DNA of 64,000 nt from NCBI GenBank assembly GCA_046757465.1, contig JBHHYH010000008.1:1-64000 (forward strand), written 5' to 3'. A program made the position numbers and the translations under genes. Of the stretch, positions 7,862 to 15,947 are shown piece by piece (position 1 is the first letter of the stretch; each line of letters begins with the position of its first letter). The notes under the pieces were generated by a model. It was given only the letters and a program-made list of their open reading frames with translations, did no database searches and was not told where the DNA came from. This DNA comes from Scalindua_A sp046757465. GTDB taxonomy: Bacteria > Planctomycetota > Brocadiia > Brocadiales > Scalinduaceae.

Positions 7862-8341
7862 ATGCGTATTTTGGGAATAGATCCTGGCACAATAATAACC
7901 GGTTATGGAGTAGTTGAGGACAATAATGGTGATTTGTCTCTCGTAGATTATGGTACGATCACGAGTGGAAGAAAGGATTCGTTTCCGGATCGACTCAAAA
8001 AGATTTATGACGGATTAAACGGGGTTATAAAAAAACATAAACCTGGCCATGTTGCGGTGGAGAAGGTGTTTTATGGGAAAAGCGTTAAAGCTGCCATTAA
8101 AATTGGTGAAGGTAGAGGTATAGCAATCTTGTGTGCAGCTTCTGCTGGAATACCTGTATCCGAATATGCTCCTACAGTTGTCAAGAAATCTGTTGTCGGT
8201 TCTGGTAGTGCTCAAAAGGTACAGGTACAAGAGATGGTGAGGGTTATTTTGAATTTGTCTAAGTGTCCGGAACACTTTGATGCCTCAGATGCCCTTGCAA
8301 TTGCCATATGCCACTGCCATAGAAGAAAATTGATGATTTAA
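7862..8341 (+). CDS. ruvC: Holliday junction endonuclease RuvC
   Basis: RuvC resolves four-way DNA junctions during recombination, acting with RuvAB. The 159-residue product begins MRILGIDPGT and keeps the four acidic catalytic residues: Asp7, Glu67 in VAVEKVF, and Asp140 and Asp143 in FDASDALAIA. Length matches the family, although the C-terminus is slightly short. No ruvA or ruvB is in the window, so the usual cluster is split. It precedes argB by 138 bases on the same strand, but argB has its own strong promoter. Confidence 0.93.
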   Translation: MRILGIDPGTIITGYGVVEDNNGDLSLVDYGTITSGRKDSFPDRLKKIYDGLNGVIKKHKPGHVAVEKVFYGKSVKAAIKIGEGRGIAILCAASAGIPVSEYAPTVVKKSVVGSGSAQKVQVQEMVRVILNLSKCPEHFDASDALAIAICHCHRRKLMI

Positions 8342-8343
8342 TC

Positions 8344-8371
8344 TTGACAGGTATATCGTATTAGCTATAAT
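8344..8371 (+). promoter_or_regulatory. Strong sigma70-type promoter upstream of argB
   Basis: TTGACA at 8344-8349 and TATAAT at 8366-8371 are both perfect consensus hexamers with a 16-base spacer. A second TATAAT lies at 8385-8390. They start right after the ruvC stop and lie about 110 bases before argB, leaving a leader of roughly 100 bases in which I see no operator. Confidence 0.7.
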
Positions 8372-8479
8372 TCTCGATTTGTGATATAATTTGTTGTAAT
8401 TTATGGTAGTATAACCAATTAAGAGGAACTTAATCTGCAAGTAGTAAATAAAAATTAAAAGGACAGCGGGATTACTGAG

Positions 8480-9433
8480 ATGCTATATGAAGATGTCTTA
8501 TCTTCTGATGTTAATATCAAGACTTTGAAAGATGGATATACAGAGGGTATATCATTAGAAGAGGCAATACGTAAATCTAAGGTCTTAATAGAGGCATTAC
8601 CATATATTCAGTCATTTAAGGACAAAGTGGTAGTGATTAAGTTTGGCGGAAGCGCCATGGTGAATATAAAGACCTTTCAGAGTATCTTACAAGATGTGGT
8701 TTTTATGAAAACTATTGGCATGAGACCCGTAATAGTGCATGGTGGCGGCCCGCATATAAGCAAGGAAATGAAAAAAAGGGGGAAAGAGCCTCTTTTTATA
8801 AACGGTTATCGTGTTACTGACAAAGAGACGTTAGAAATAGTTATTGAAGTACTGGTAAATCAGATAGGTGGTCTAATTATCAATAAGATAAATGAAATGG
8901 GAGCGGAAGCAGTAGGTGTGTGGTCTAAAAAGAAGAGTCCGGTCAAAGCCAGGAAATATGTGTTTAAAGAGCAGGGCAAATCGAAAGAACATGACCTTGG
9001 TTATGTGGGTGAACTTACTGAGATAGAATGTAAGACATTTAATAAGTTATGTGAAAGTGGCAGAATACCTATTGTGCCACCAATTGCTGAAGGAACTAAT
9101 AAAGAAATTTTCAATGTGAATGCAGACAATGTGGCTTCCTTTATCGCGCGTTTTTTAAAGGCTGAAAAATTAGTATTTATTTCAAATACTCATGGAATCC
9201 TGACTGACCCGTCTAATCCGGATTCGCTGGCATCTACTTTACACGAGGACGAGGTAAATAAGCTAATAGAGCGTGACATAATAAGTGGTGGCATGCTTCC
9301 AAAGGCACAAGCCTGTGTAACAGCCTTAACAGCGGGTGTGAGGAAGGCTCATATTATTGATGGCAAAATACCTCATTCTTTACTACTTGAGATTTTTACA
9401 GATAAGGGGATTGGAACACAAATAATAGTTTAA
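8480..9433 (+). CDS. argB: Acetylglutamate kinase
   Basis: ArgB phosphorylates N-acetylglutamate, the second step of arginine synthesis. The 317-residue product shows VVVIKFGGSAM near residue 51, the glycine-rich VHGGGPHIS, NVNADNVAS, and GGMLPKAQACVTAL near the C-terminus, all typical of the family. About 22 residues precede the usual start region; an N-terminal helix of this kind occurs in arginine-inhibited hexameric enzymes, so feedback control is plausible but inferred. It heads argB-argD-argF; the 264-base gap before argD is long for one operon. Confidence 0.93.
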   Translation: MLYEDVLSSDVNIKTLKDGYTEGISLEEAIRKSKVLIEALPYIQSFKDKVVVIKFGGSAMVNIKTFQSILQDVVFMKTIGMRPVIVHGGGPHISKEMKKRGKEPLFINGYRVTDKETLEIVIEVLVNQIGGLIINKINEMGAEAVGVWSKKKSPVKARKYVFKEQGKSKEHDLGYVGELTEIECKTFNKLCESGRIPIVPPIAEGTNKEIFNVNADNVASFIARFLKAEKLVFISNTHGILTDPSNPDSLASTLHEDEVNKLIERDIISGGMLPKAQACVTALTAGVRKAHIIDGKIPHSLLLEIFTDKGIGTQIIV

Positions 9434-9697
9434 ATCGTATTGGAGAAGGCGTAAATAATTTGTCTTTAAAACTGTTGCCGAACCGATATAGTATTTATGT
9501 ATTGTGGCAAGCAGTTTTCTTTAGTTGTTATCGACCTCACAATCAGAGTTTACGGGAAATTAAATTCATGTGATGTTTTGGCAGTTTAGGTTCAGTGCGT
9601 TTTAAAAGCTGGTCTTTTTGATCTTCGCCCACTTCAAAAAGAGCATACAAGATTAAACCCTTCCGTTATTCCTCTCATTGCAGGAAATTTAGATATT

Positions 9698-10882
9698 ATG
9701 AGTAACAGTATGGTTGTAGAAAACTTTAATAATTTTGTAATACCAAATTACACTCGTAACCCTATAGTCCTTGTTAAGGGTGAAGGGGTATATGTTTGGG
9801 ACGGAGAAGGAAAGAGGTATCTCGACCTTTTTTCTGGTTGGGCCGTTAGCTCTTTAGGACATTGTCATCCCAATGTAGCAAGAGCAATACAGAAACAGGC
9901 GGCTACTTTAATTCATGTACCAAATATTTTTTATACTGAACAACAGGGACTCCTTGCAAAATATATTTCTGAAAACTCTTTTAATGGTCAGTGTTTTTTT
10001 TGTAACAGTGGTGCAGAGGCAAATGAGGCAGCTATAAAATTAGCAAGGATTCACAATTCCTCAAAAGGTAAGTATAAAATTATCACGATGAAAGATTCCT
10101 TTCATGGAAGAACACTGGCGACCGTAACAGCTACAGCTCAACCAAAGTATCATAGTGGTTTTGCGCCACTTGTCGAAGGGTTCACATATGTTCCTTTTAA
10201 TAATCTGAGTGAAGTGACAAAGGCTATAGACGATAAGACGTGTGGTATAATGATTGAACCTATTCAGGGAGAGGGAGGAATAAATGTGGCTGACATGGAA
10301 TATTTGAAGGGGTTGAGAAAGATTTGTGATGATAAAGGGCTTCTCTTGATTATAGATGAGGTTCAGTCAGGGATGGGAAGAACAGGAAAGTATTTTGCAT
10401 ATCAACATTATGATATTACCCCTGATATCATGACGCTTGCTAAGGCCCTTGGTAATGGTACTGCTATAGGCGCTATGGAAGCCAAAAAAGAAATTGCTAA
10501 AAGCCTAGTACCGGGTAGTCATGCTTCTACTTTTGGTGGGAATCCTCTTGCATGTGCAGCATCAGTTGCAGTATTTGAAACAATTCAATCTGAAAATTTG
10601 TTGGAAAATGTGAAAAAAATGAGTGATTACGCCTTCGGACAGTTAAGAAGTATGGCAGAAGAATTTAATATTATTAAAGAAGTAAGAGGTATAGGGGTGA
10701 TGATTGGTATTGAACTTAAGACTGAAGCAAATGAAATAGTAAAGAAATGTATGGAAGCAGGATTATTGCTTAACTGTACTCATGAGACGGTGATAAGATT
10801 TATGCCACAACTAAATGTAAAAAAAGAACATATAGATGAGGGATTAGACATCTTTAGGAATGTTTTGAGAACAATAAGTTAG
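9698..10882 (+). CDS. argD: Acetylornithine aminotransferase
   Basis: A PLP enzyme that converts N-acetylglutamate semialdehyde to N-acetylornithine using glutamate. The 394-residue sequence shows fold-type I class III features: FCNSGAEANEAAIKLAR for cofactor phosphate binding, FHGRT, IIDEVQSGMGRTG with the PLP-pairing Asp, and the Schiff-base lysine in MTLAKALGNG, followed by THASTFGGNPL-like HASTFGGNPL. Full length. It sits between argB and argF on the same strand, supporting the arginine role over other ornithine-type aminotransferases; a dual role with succinyl-diaminopimelate is possible. Confidence 0.92.
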   Translation: MSNSMVVENFNNFVIPNYTRNPIVLVKGEGVYVWDGEGKRYLDLFSGWAVSSLGHCHPNVARAIQKQAATLIHVPNIFYTEQQGLLAKYISENSFNGQCFFCNSGAEANEAAIKLARIHNSSKGKYKIITMKDSFHGRTLATVTATAQPKYHSGFAPLVEGFTYVPFNNLSEVTKAIDDKTCGIMIEPIQGEGGINVADMEYLKGLRKICDDKGLLLIIDEVQSGMGRTGKYFAYQHYDITPDIMTLAKALGNGTAIGAMEAKKEIAKSLVPGSHASTFGGNPLACAASVAVFETIQSENLLENVKKMSDYAFGQLRSMAEEFNIIKEVRGIGVMIGIELKTEANEIVKKCMEAGLLLNCTHETVIRFMPQLNVKKEHIDEGLDIFRNVLRTIS

Positions 10883-10915
10883 TGTCGTTGCGGAAAGCCG
10901 TTTTTTGAATTTTTA

Positions 10916-10971
10916 TGTAGGGTTCGTTCCCCCGCCACAAAAATTGGCTGACAGGGGGAACAGCCTCTACA
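10916..10971. repeat. Imperfect hairpin repeat between argD and argF
   Basis: TGTAG and CTACA form the outer pair and GTTCCCCC (10926-10933) pairs with GGGGGAAC (10954-10961). Just upstream TTGCGGAAAGCC (10889-10900) matches the terminal repeat motif of the element at 50131-50301. It is an intergenic repeat; it could also slow transcription between the two genes. Confidence 0.5.
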
Positions 10972-11030
10972 AATCATATAAATAATGTCTTTTCAGCAGC
11001 AGAAACTAATTAATAACTATAGGAAATGAT

Positions 11031-11954
11031 ATGAAGTGTAAAGACTTAACTACAATTGCGGATCTTTCACCTGAAGATGTTGACGAGTTATTTGCATTGA
11101 CAACGGAGATGAAAGAATCTTATAGACGAAATGAAGTAGACCACTATCTTGCCGGAAAAACGCTCGGTATGATCTTTGAAAAAAGCTCGATGCGTACAAG
11201 AGTTTCTTTTGAAGCCGCAATAACACAGCTGGGAGGGCATGCAATATACTTAACTAAACAGGATATAAACCTTGGTGTGCGTGAATCTGTAAAAGATGTA
11301 GCATCGGTTTTGTCACGGTATGTAGATTGTATTACAATTAGAACTTATGCCCATGAAACGGTTGTTGAGCTTGCTAAAAGTTCTTTCGTACCTGTTATTA
11401 ATGCGCTTTCGGATTATACTCATCCGTGTCAGGCCCTTGCAGATTTATATACAATAAAGGAAAAAAAAGGCACCCTTGAAAATATTAAATTGGCATTTGT
11501 TGGTGATGGAAATAATGTTGCCAGGTCACTAGCCCTTTTATGTGCAAAGTTAAATGTTTCGTATCAAATAGCTTCTCCTGAAAATTATGAGTTATCTACA
11601 GAGTTTTTAGAAGAAGTTAGGAACATAGCAAGATCCAGCACTTGTATCGAACAATATAGAGAACCGAAGAAGGTAGTTGAAAATGCGGATATTATTTATA
11701 CTGATACATGGATTAGTATGGGAAAGGAAAAGGAGGTAGAAACCAGGCGTAATGATTTTAAAGGTTATCAGGTAAATAGTGAATTGGTGTCATTTGCTAA
11801 GAAGGATGTTTTTGTGATGCATTGTCTCCCAGCTCACCGTGGGGAGGAGATTACGGATGATGTTATTGATGGGCAGAATTCTATAGTTTATGACCAAGCT
11901 GAAAACAGGCTACATATTCAGAAGGCTTTGTTGAAGTTGTTTATTTTTAAGTGA
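11031..11954 (+). CDS. argF: Ornithine carbamoyltransferase
   Basis: ArgF joins ornithine and carbamoyl phosphate to give citrulline. The 307-residue product has the carbamoyl-phosphate motif in KSSMRTRVSFE (SMRTR), HPCQALAD, and the ornithine-binding HCLPAHRG, all in the expected order. Length is typical. A candidate ribosome-binding site (AGGAAATGAT) precedes the ATG. It follows argD after a repeat-bearing gap of 148 bases. The later genes argG and argH are not in the window. Confidence 0.94.
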   Translation: MKCKDLTTIADLSPEDVDELFALTTEMKESYRRNEVDHYLAGKTLGMIFEKSSMRTRVSFEAAITQLGGHAIYLTKQDINLGVRESVKDVASVLSRYVDCITIRTYAHETVVELAKSSFVPVINALSDYTHPCQALADLYTIKEKKGTLENIKLAFVGDGNNVARSLALLCAKLNVSYQIASPENYELSTEFLEEVRNIARSSTCIEQYREPKKVVENADIIYTDTWISMGKEKEVETRRNDFKGYQVNSELVSFAKKDVFVMHCLPAHRGEEITDDVIDGQNSIVYDQAENRLHIQKALLKLFIFK

Positions 11955-11978
11955 GCTTTATACAATAACTTTAGCTCC

Positions 11979-12100
11979 TGCCCGTCCCTGCGTTGCCGGC
12001 AGGCGGGCACTTTAAACTTCCTGCCCCCGCCAGAATGCACGTCGCCCGCCCGGATGGCTTGGTCGGACGGGGGCTGGCGAGCTGATTGGCAGGCGGGTAG
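11979..12100. repeat. GC-rich palindromic repeat cluster, CCCGCC family
   Basis: Several overlapping inverted repeats are packed here, including GCCCGTCCCTGCG...CGGCAGGCGGGC and GCCCGCCCGGATGGCTTGG...TCGGACGGGGGC. The GGCTTGG core and CCGCCCG arms match the palindrome inside the CDS at 52321-52357 and intergenic copies at 12876 and 31390. GC content is far above the neighbouring genes. Confidence 0.6.
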
Positions 12101-12130
12101 GTACTCTTAACTTAAGAGGTCTATAATATA

Positions 12131-12853
12131 ATGCGAAAAGACGGCAGAAAACCAGATGAATTGCGTCCGGTTAAAATAGAGAGAAATTTTACCAAATTCG
12201 CGCCTGGTTCTGTGTTTATACAAGTTGGAGATACCAAGGTAATTTGTACAGCTTCGATTGACGAAAATGTGCCTCCTCATATGAAGAATTCGGGCCAGGG
12301 ATGGGTTACGGCAGAATACTCTTTGCTACCAGGTTCCACACCTAAAAGGGTAGTAAGAGAAGCCGCTCGTGGTAGAATAAATGGACGTACTCAAGAAATC
12401 CAGAGGCTAATAGGAAGGTCTATGCGTGCCATAGTTAATCTGTCGACGCTGGGTGAAAGGACAATATGGATTGATTGCGATGTAATTCAAGCTGACGGTG
12501 GCACACGAGTTGCGGCTATAACTGGAGGATACGTTGCGTTAGTTGATGCCATCAAGTGGTTGAGGAATAAGGGTGAAATCACCGGAGAGCCGCTTTTGGG
12601 AAGTGTGGCCGCCGTGAGTGTTGGAGTAGTAGATGGCGTGCCTATGTTGGACTTATGTTACGAAGAGGACTGCGCTGCTAAAGTTGATATGAATATAGTA
12701 TTGACGGGAGATGGCGAGTATATTGAATTACAGGGTACGGGAGAACAACAAACATTTTCCGAGAAAGAACTTGCTGAAATGATCAGTCAGGCCAAAAAAG
12801 GAGTAAATCAGTTGACACAGATGCAAAAGCAAGCTTTAGAAGGACAGCGTTAA
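12131..12853 (+). CDS. rph: Ribonuclease PH
   Basis: RNase PH is a phosphate-dependent 3'-5' exoribonuclease that trims tRNA 3' ends. The 240-residue product starts MRKDGRKPDELRPVKIE and shows VICTASID, GWVTAEYSLLPGST, RQEIQRLIGRS-like TQEIQRLIGRSMRA, and DCDVIQADGGTR, characteristic of the family including the phosphate-binding arginines. Full length. Repeat clusters lie on both sides (11979-12100 and 12862-12920), so it is probably a single-gene unit or loosely linked with rdgB, a common neighbour. Confidence 0.95.
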   Translation: MRKDGRKPDELRPVKIERNFTKFAPGSVFIQVGDTKVICTASIDENVPPHMKNSGQGWVTAEYSLLPGSTPKRVVREAARGRINGRTQEIQRLIGRSMRAIVNLSTLGERTIWIDCDVIQADGGTRVAAITGGYVALVDAIKWLRNKGEITGEPLLGSVAAVSVGVVDGVPMLDLCYEEDCAAKVDMNIVLTGDGEYIELQGTGEQQTFSEKELAEMISQAKKGVNQLTQMQKQALEGQR

Positions 12854-12861
12854 TAAAAGGA

Positions 12862-12920
12862 GGCAGGAGGGGCATACCCGCCCGAACGACGTAGCCGGAC
12901 AGGTGGCCTACGCCCGTACA
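12862..12920. repeat. CCCGCC-family repeat between rph and rdgB
   Basis: CCCGCCCGAACGACGTAGCC and nearby GGCCTACGCCCG form partial inverted pairs. CCCGCCCGAACG is shared exactly with 31390-31401. No gene. Confidence 0.5.
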
Positions 12921-13029
12921 TAGTAAGCAGTAAGCATTTGACAAGAGGCAAGCCTTAATCGTTATTTGTTATTAGGAGTCTATTAACTCCTGATTGTTTA
13001 TGACTTGTCCAGGTTAGGTAATAAATACT

Positions 13030-13629
13030 GTGAAGGTGAATAAAATCGTAATAGGGACACACAATTATAAAAAAAAATCGGAGATTAAGAAGATCCTAAA
13101 CGGGATACCAGTAAAGCTGATAGATTTAGAAGATTTTGAAAATCCTCCTAGTATTATTGAAGACGGTGCTACTTTCAGGGAAAATGCTGCTAAGAAGGCG
13201 CTTGGGCTGGCCAATTTCTGTAAAACTAGCGTAATGGCGGATGATTCAGGATTAGAGGTTGATGTGTTAGATAAGCGTCCTGGTGTTTTTTCTTCACGTT
13301 ACTGTGGTGAGAATACAAGCTATGAGGAAAAATGTTTAAAATTGCTTGAAGAATTAAAAGGAGTCTCTTTTGATAAAAGAACAGCAAGGTTTCTTTGTGC
13401 AATAGCTTTAGCTGAACCGAATAAGTTACTATTTGTCGTAGAGGCAAGTTGTGAAGGCCACATTGATACTGAACCTCGTGGGATACACGGTTTTGGATAT
13501 GACCCAGTATTCTATGTACAAAAATACAAACGAACCATGGCAGAGCTGGAGCCAGAGGTGAAGAATCAAATCAGCCATAGGGCATTGGCTTTGAAACTTT
13601 TCAGGAAAAGATTAAAGGAAATGGTTTAA
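13030..13629 (+). CDS. rdgB: XTP/dITP diphosphatase (Ham1/RdgB family)
   Basis: The enzyme hydrolyses non-canonical purine triphosphates such as dITP and XTP, keeping them out of DNA. The 199-residue product starts with GTG and shows the family signatures IVIGTHNYKKKSEI (binding loop, SHNxxKxxE-like), ENAAKKALGLA, MADDSGLEVDVLDKRPGVFSSRY and HGFGYDPVF, then SHRALAL. Length is standard. It follows rph, a frequent pairing, though a 176-base repeat-containing gap separates them. Confidence 0.93.
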   Translation: MKVNKIVIGTHNYKKKSEIKKILNGIPVKLIDLEDFENPPSIIEDGATFRENAAKKALGLANFCKTSVMADDSGLEVDVLDKRPGVFSSRYCGENTSYEEKCLKLLEELKGVSFDKRTARFLCAIALAEPNKLLFVVEASCEGHIDTEPRGIHGFGYDPVFYVQKYKRTMAELEPEVKNQISHRALALKLFRKRLKEMV

Positions 13630-13736
13630 AAAGGATTTCTACGTAATTTAGATGTACAAATCTCTTTAGACCATTTTTTGGTAAAATTTTATAGTTAGTT
13701 TTTGAAAAATCATTTATTATTAAGGAAAGTAAGAAA

Positions 13737-14078
13737 ATGCTGAGAAGCAAGATAATAGTATGTTTTTTATTTGTAGGATCATTTTTCCTTTTGAGTAATT
13801 TAAACATATTTGCTTATGCAGTTGATACTGATCAGATATTTGCTGATAAATGTGAGATGTGTCATGGGCCTGACGGTAAGGGTACTAAGCAAGGTATAGA
13901 TTTCGGAGTTCCGGATTTTACCGATGCAGAATGGCAGTCTTCTAAGACCGATGAAGAATTTATAAACTCAATTACAAATGGGAAAGAGGATAATCCAGAC
14001 TATTTGCCGTTTGGTGGAGTATTAGCAGAAGATGAGATTGTGGCCATGGCTTCGCATGTTAGAAAATTTGCTCAGTAG
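13737..14078 (+). CDS. Secreted monoheme class I cytochrome c
   Basis: The 113-residue precursor has a signal peptide (about residues 1-28, ending near AYA), one heme motif CEMCH at 39-43 followed by GPDGKGT, and a probable axial methionine in a C-terminal helix (VAMASHVRKFA). It should be a small periplasmic or lumenal electron carrier. It shares GVPDFTDAxWQ and overall layout with the cytochrome at 62867, so the two are paralogues. It sits 27 bases before lepA; the closeness may be accidental. Confidence 0.88.
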   Translation: MLRSKIIVCFLFVGSFFLLSNLNIFAYAVDTDQIFADKCEMCHGPDGKGTKQGIDFGVPDFTDAEWQSSKTDEEFINSITNGKEDNPDYLPFGGVLAEDEIVAMASHVRKFAQ

Positions 14079-14104
14079 ATACTAATTAGTAACAGGAGTT
14101 TCTT

Positions 14105-15901
14105 TTGAATATTAATCAGATACGTAATTTTTGTATAATAGCCCACATAGATCATGGGAAATCTACACTGGCTGATCGCCTGCTTGAAAAGGTAAATGCT
14201 GTTAGTCCAAGAAAATTTCGTGATCAGATGTTAGATGACATGGAGCTGGAAAGGGAGAGGGGTATTACCATAAAGGCGAGTGCAGTTGCTTTAGATTATA
14301 GAATAAATGGGGAGATATATACTTTGAATCTGATAGATACTCCCGGACATGTTGATTTCAGTTATGAGGTGTCACGCAGTCTTGGCGCATGCGAAGGCAG
14401 TTTGATCCTGATTGATGCAGCACAAGGGATCGAGGCACAGACAATAACGAATGTTTATATGGCAATGGAAAAGAATCTAGAAATCATACCCGTCATTAGC
14501 AAGATCGACCTTAAATCTGCCAGATCCCGGGAAGTCAGCGAGGAAATAGTGAACATCCTGGGTATAAACAGCACAGAGATCTTAAAAGTAAGCGCAAAGA
14601 CTGGTATGGGAATAGACAGCATTTTCGACGCCATAATAGATAAAATGCCGCCACCAAAAGGTGATATAAACGCTCCATTGCGGGCATTAATCTTTGATTC
14701 AGTTTATGATGATTATCGTGGTGTAATAGTTTACGTACGCATCTTTGACGGGGCTGTCAAAGTAGGTGACAATATTTTCATGATGAAGACCAACAGATCC
14801 TTTGAAGTTGCTGAGTTAGGTTTGTTCAAACCAGAGATGACTCCTGTTGACACCTTGGGTGCGGGAAGTGTTGGTTATTGCATTGCTAATATAAAGTCAA
14901 TACATGATGTTCATATAGGGGATACAGTGACCCAGACAAAGCGCAGGTCTACGGTAGCTCTTCCGGGTTACCACAGGCCTCTTCCTATGGTTTATTGCGG
15001 TTTGTATCCTGCGAATAACGTTGATTTCATGCCCTTAAGGGATGCGATTGAGAAACTATGGCTTAATGATTCCTCGTTTTCGTATGAACCTGAAACATCT
15101 CAGGCATTGGGGTTTGGCTTTAGGTGCGGATTTCTTGGCCTCTTGCACATGGAGATTGTACAGGAGCGACTCGAAAGAGAGAGTAATGTGGAGATAGTTC
15201 AAACAGCTCCAACGGTGACGTATGAAATATTAACACATGATGGTGATGTAATAAAGGTTGACAATCCCGAAAAACTACCTCCGGTAGATAAGATAGACGA
15301 GTTTCGTGAGCCAATGGTTAGAGCCAAGATCATTCTCCCTGCAGAATACATCGGTGCAATTATGCAGTTGTCCGAAGAAAGAAGGGCCAAATACAAAAGC
15401 ACAGAATACTTGAGTGAAAAGCGCGTGATACTCACATATGATATCCCACTGGGAGAAATGATCTTCGATTTTTATGATAAATTGAAATCTTCAACAAAAG
15501 GGTACGGAACTTTAGATTATGAGTTTATTGGTTATGTGTCTGAAGACCTTGTAAAATTGGATATTTTAGTTGCCGGAAAGAAAGTAGATGCCCTTTCGTG
15601 TATTATACACAGGAAGAAGGCAGAGGCCAAAGGCAGGAGACTGGTAAAGAAGTTAAAAAAAGATATATCCCGGCATATGTTTGAGATTCCCATTCAGGCC
15701 GCTATAGGGAGCAGGGTTATTGCAAGAGAGACAATACGTCAAATGTCAAAAAATGTTACGGCGAAGTGCTATGGTGGTGACGTTACCAGGAAACGAAAAC
15801 TTCTTGAAAAACAGAAGGAAGGGAAAAAAAGAATGAAGTGTGTTGGAAAGGTTGAGATTCCACAAAGGGCGTTTTTATCCGTATTATCTACGGATGTGTG
15901 A
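14105..15901 (+). CDS. lepA: Elongation factor 4 (LepA), ribosome back-translocase
   Basis: LepA is a translational GTPase that binds stalled ribosomes. The 598-residue product starts with TTG, the only frame-consistent start before IRNFCIIAHIDHGKST, which is the P-loop. DTPGHVDF, the SKIDL (NKxD-type) base motif, the EF-G-like domains III and V, and the LepA-specific C-terminal domain with YGGDVTRKRKLLEKQKEGKK are all present. Length is standard. It is followed by lepB, the conserved lepA-lepB pairing. Confidence 0.96.
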   Translation: MNINQIRNFCIIAHIDHGKSTLADRLLEKVNAVSPRKFRDQMLDDMELERERGITIKASAVALDYRINGEIYTLNLIDTPGHVDFSYEVSRSLGACEGSLILIDAAQGIEAQTITNVYMAMEKNLEIIPVISKIDLKSARSREVSEEIVNILGINSTEILKVSAKTGMGIDSIFDAIIDKMPPPKGDINAPLRALIFDSVYDDYRGVIVYVRIFDGAVKVGDNIFMMKTNRSFEVAELGLFKPEMTPVDTLGAGSVGYCIANIKSIHDVHIGDTVTQTKRRSTVALPGYHRPLPMVYCGLYPANNVDFMPLRDAIEKLWLNDSSFSYEPETSQALGFGFRCGFLGLLHMEIVQERLERESNVEIVQTAPTVTYEILTHDGDVIKVDNPEKLPPVDKIDEFREPMVRAKIILPAEYIGAIMQLSEERRAKYKSTEYLSEKRVILTYDIPLGEMIFDFYDKLKSSTKGYGTLDYEFIGYVSEDLVKLDILVAGKKVDALSCIIHRKKAEAKGRRLVKKLKKDISRHMFEIPIQAAIGSRVIARETIRQMSKNVTAKCYGGDVTRKRKLLEKQKEGKKRMKCVGKVEIPQRAFLSVLSTDV

Positions 15902-15947
15902 ACAGCACATGAGAGATGTAGCGAAGAATGATAATTAATCAAATAGG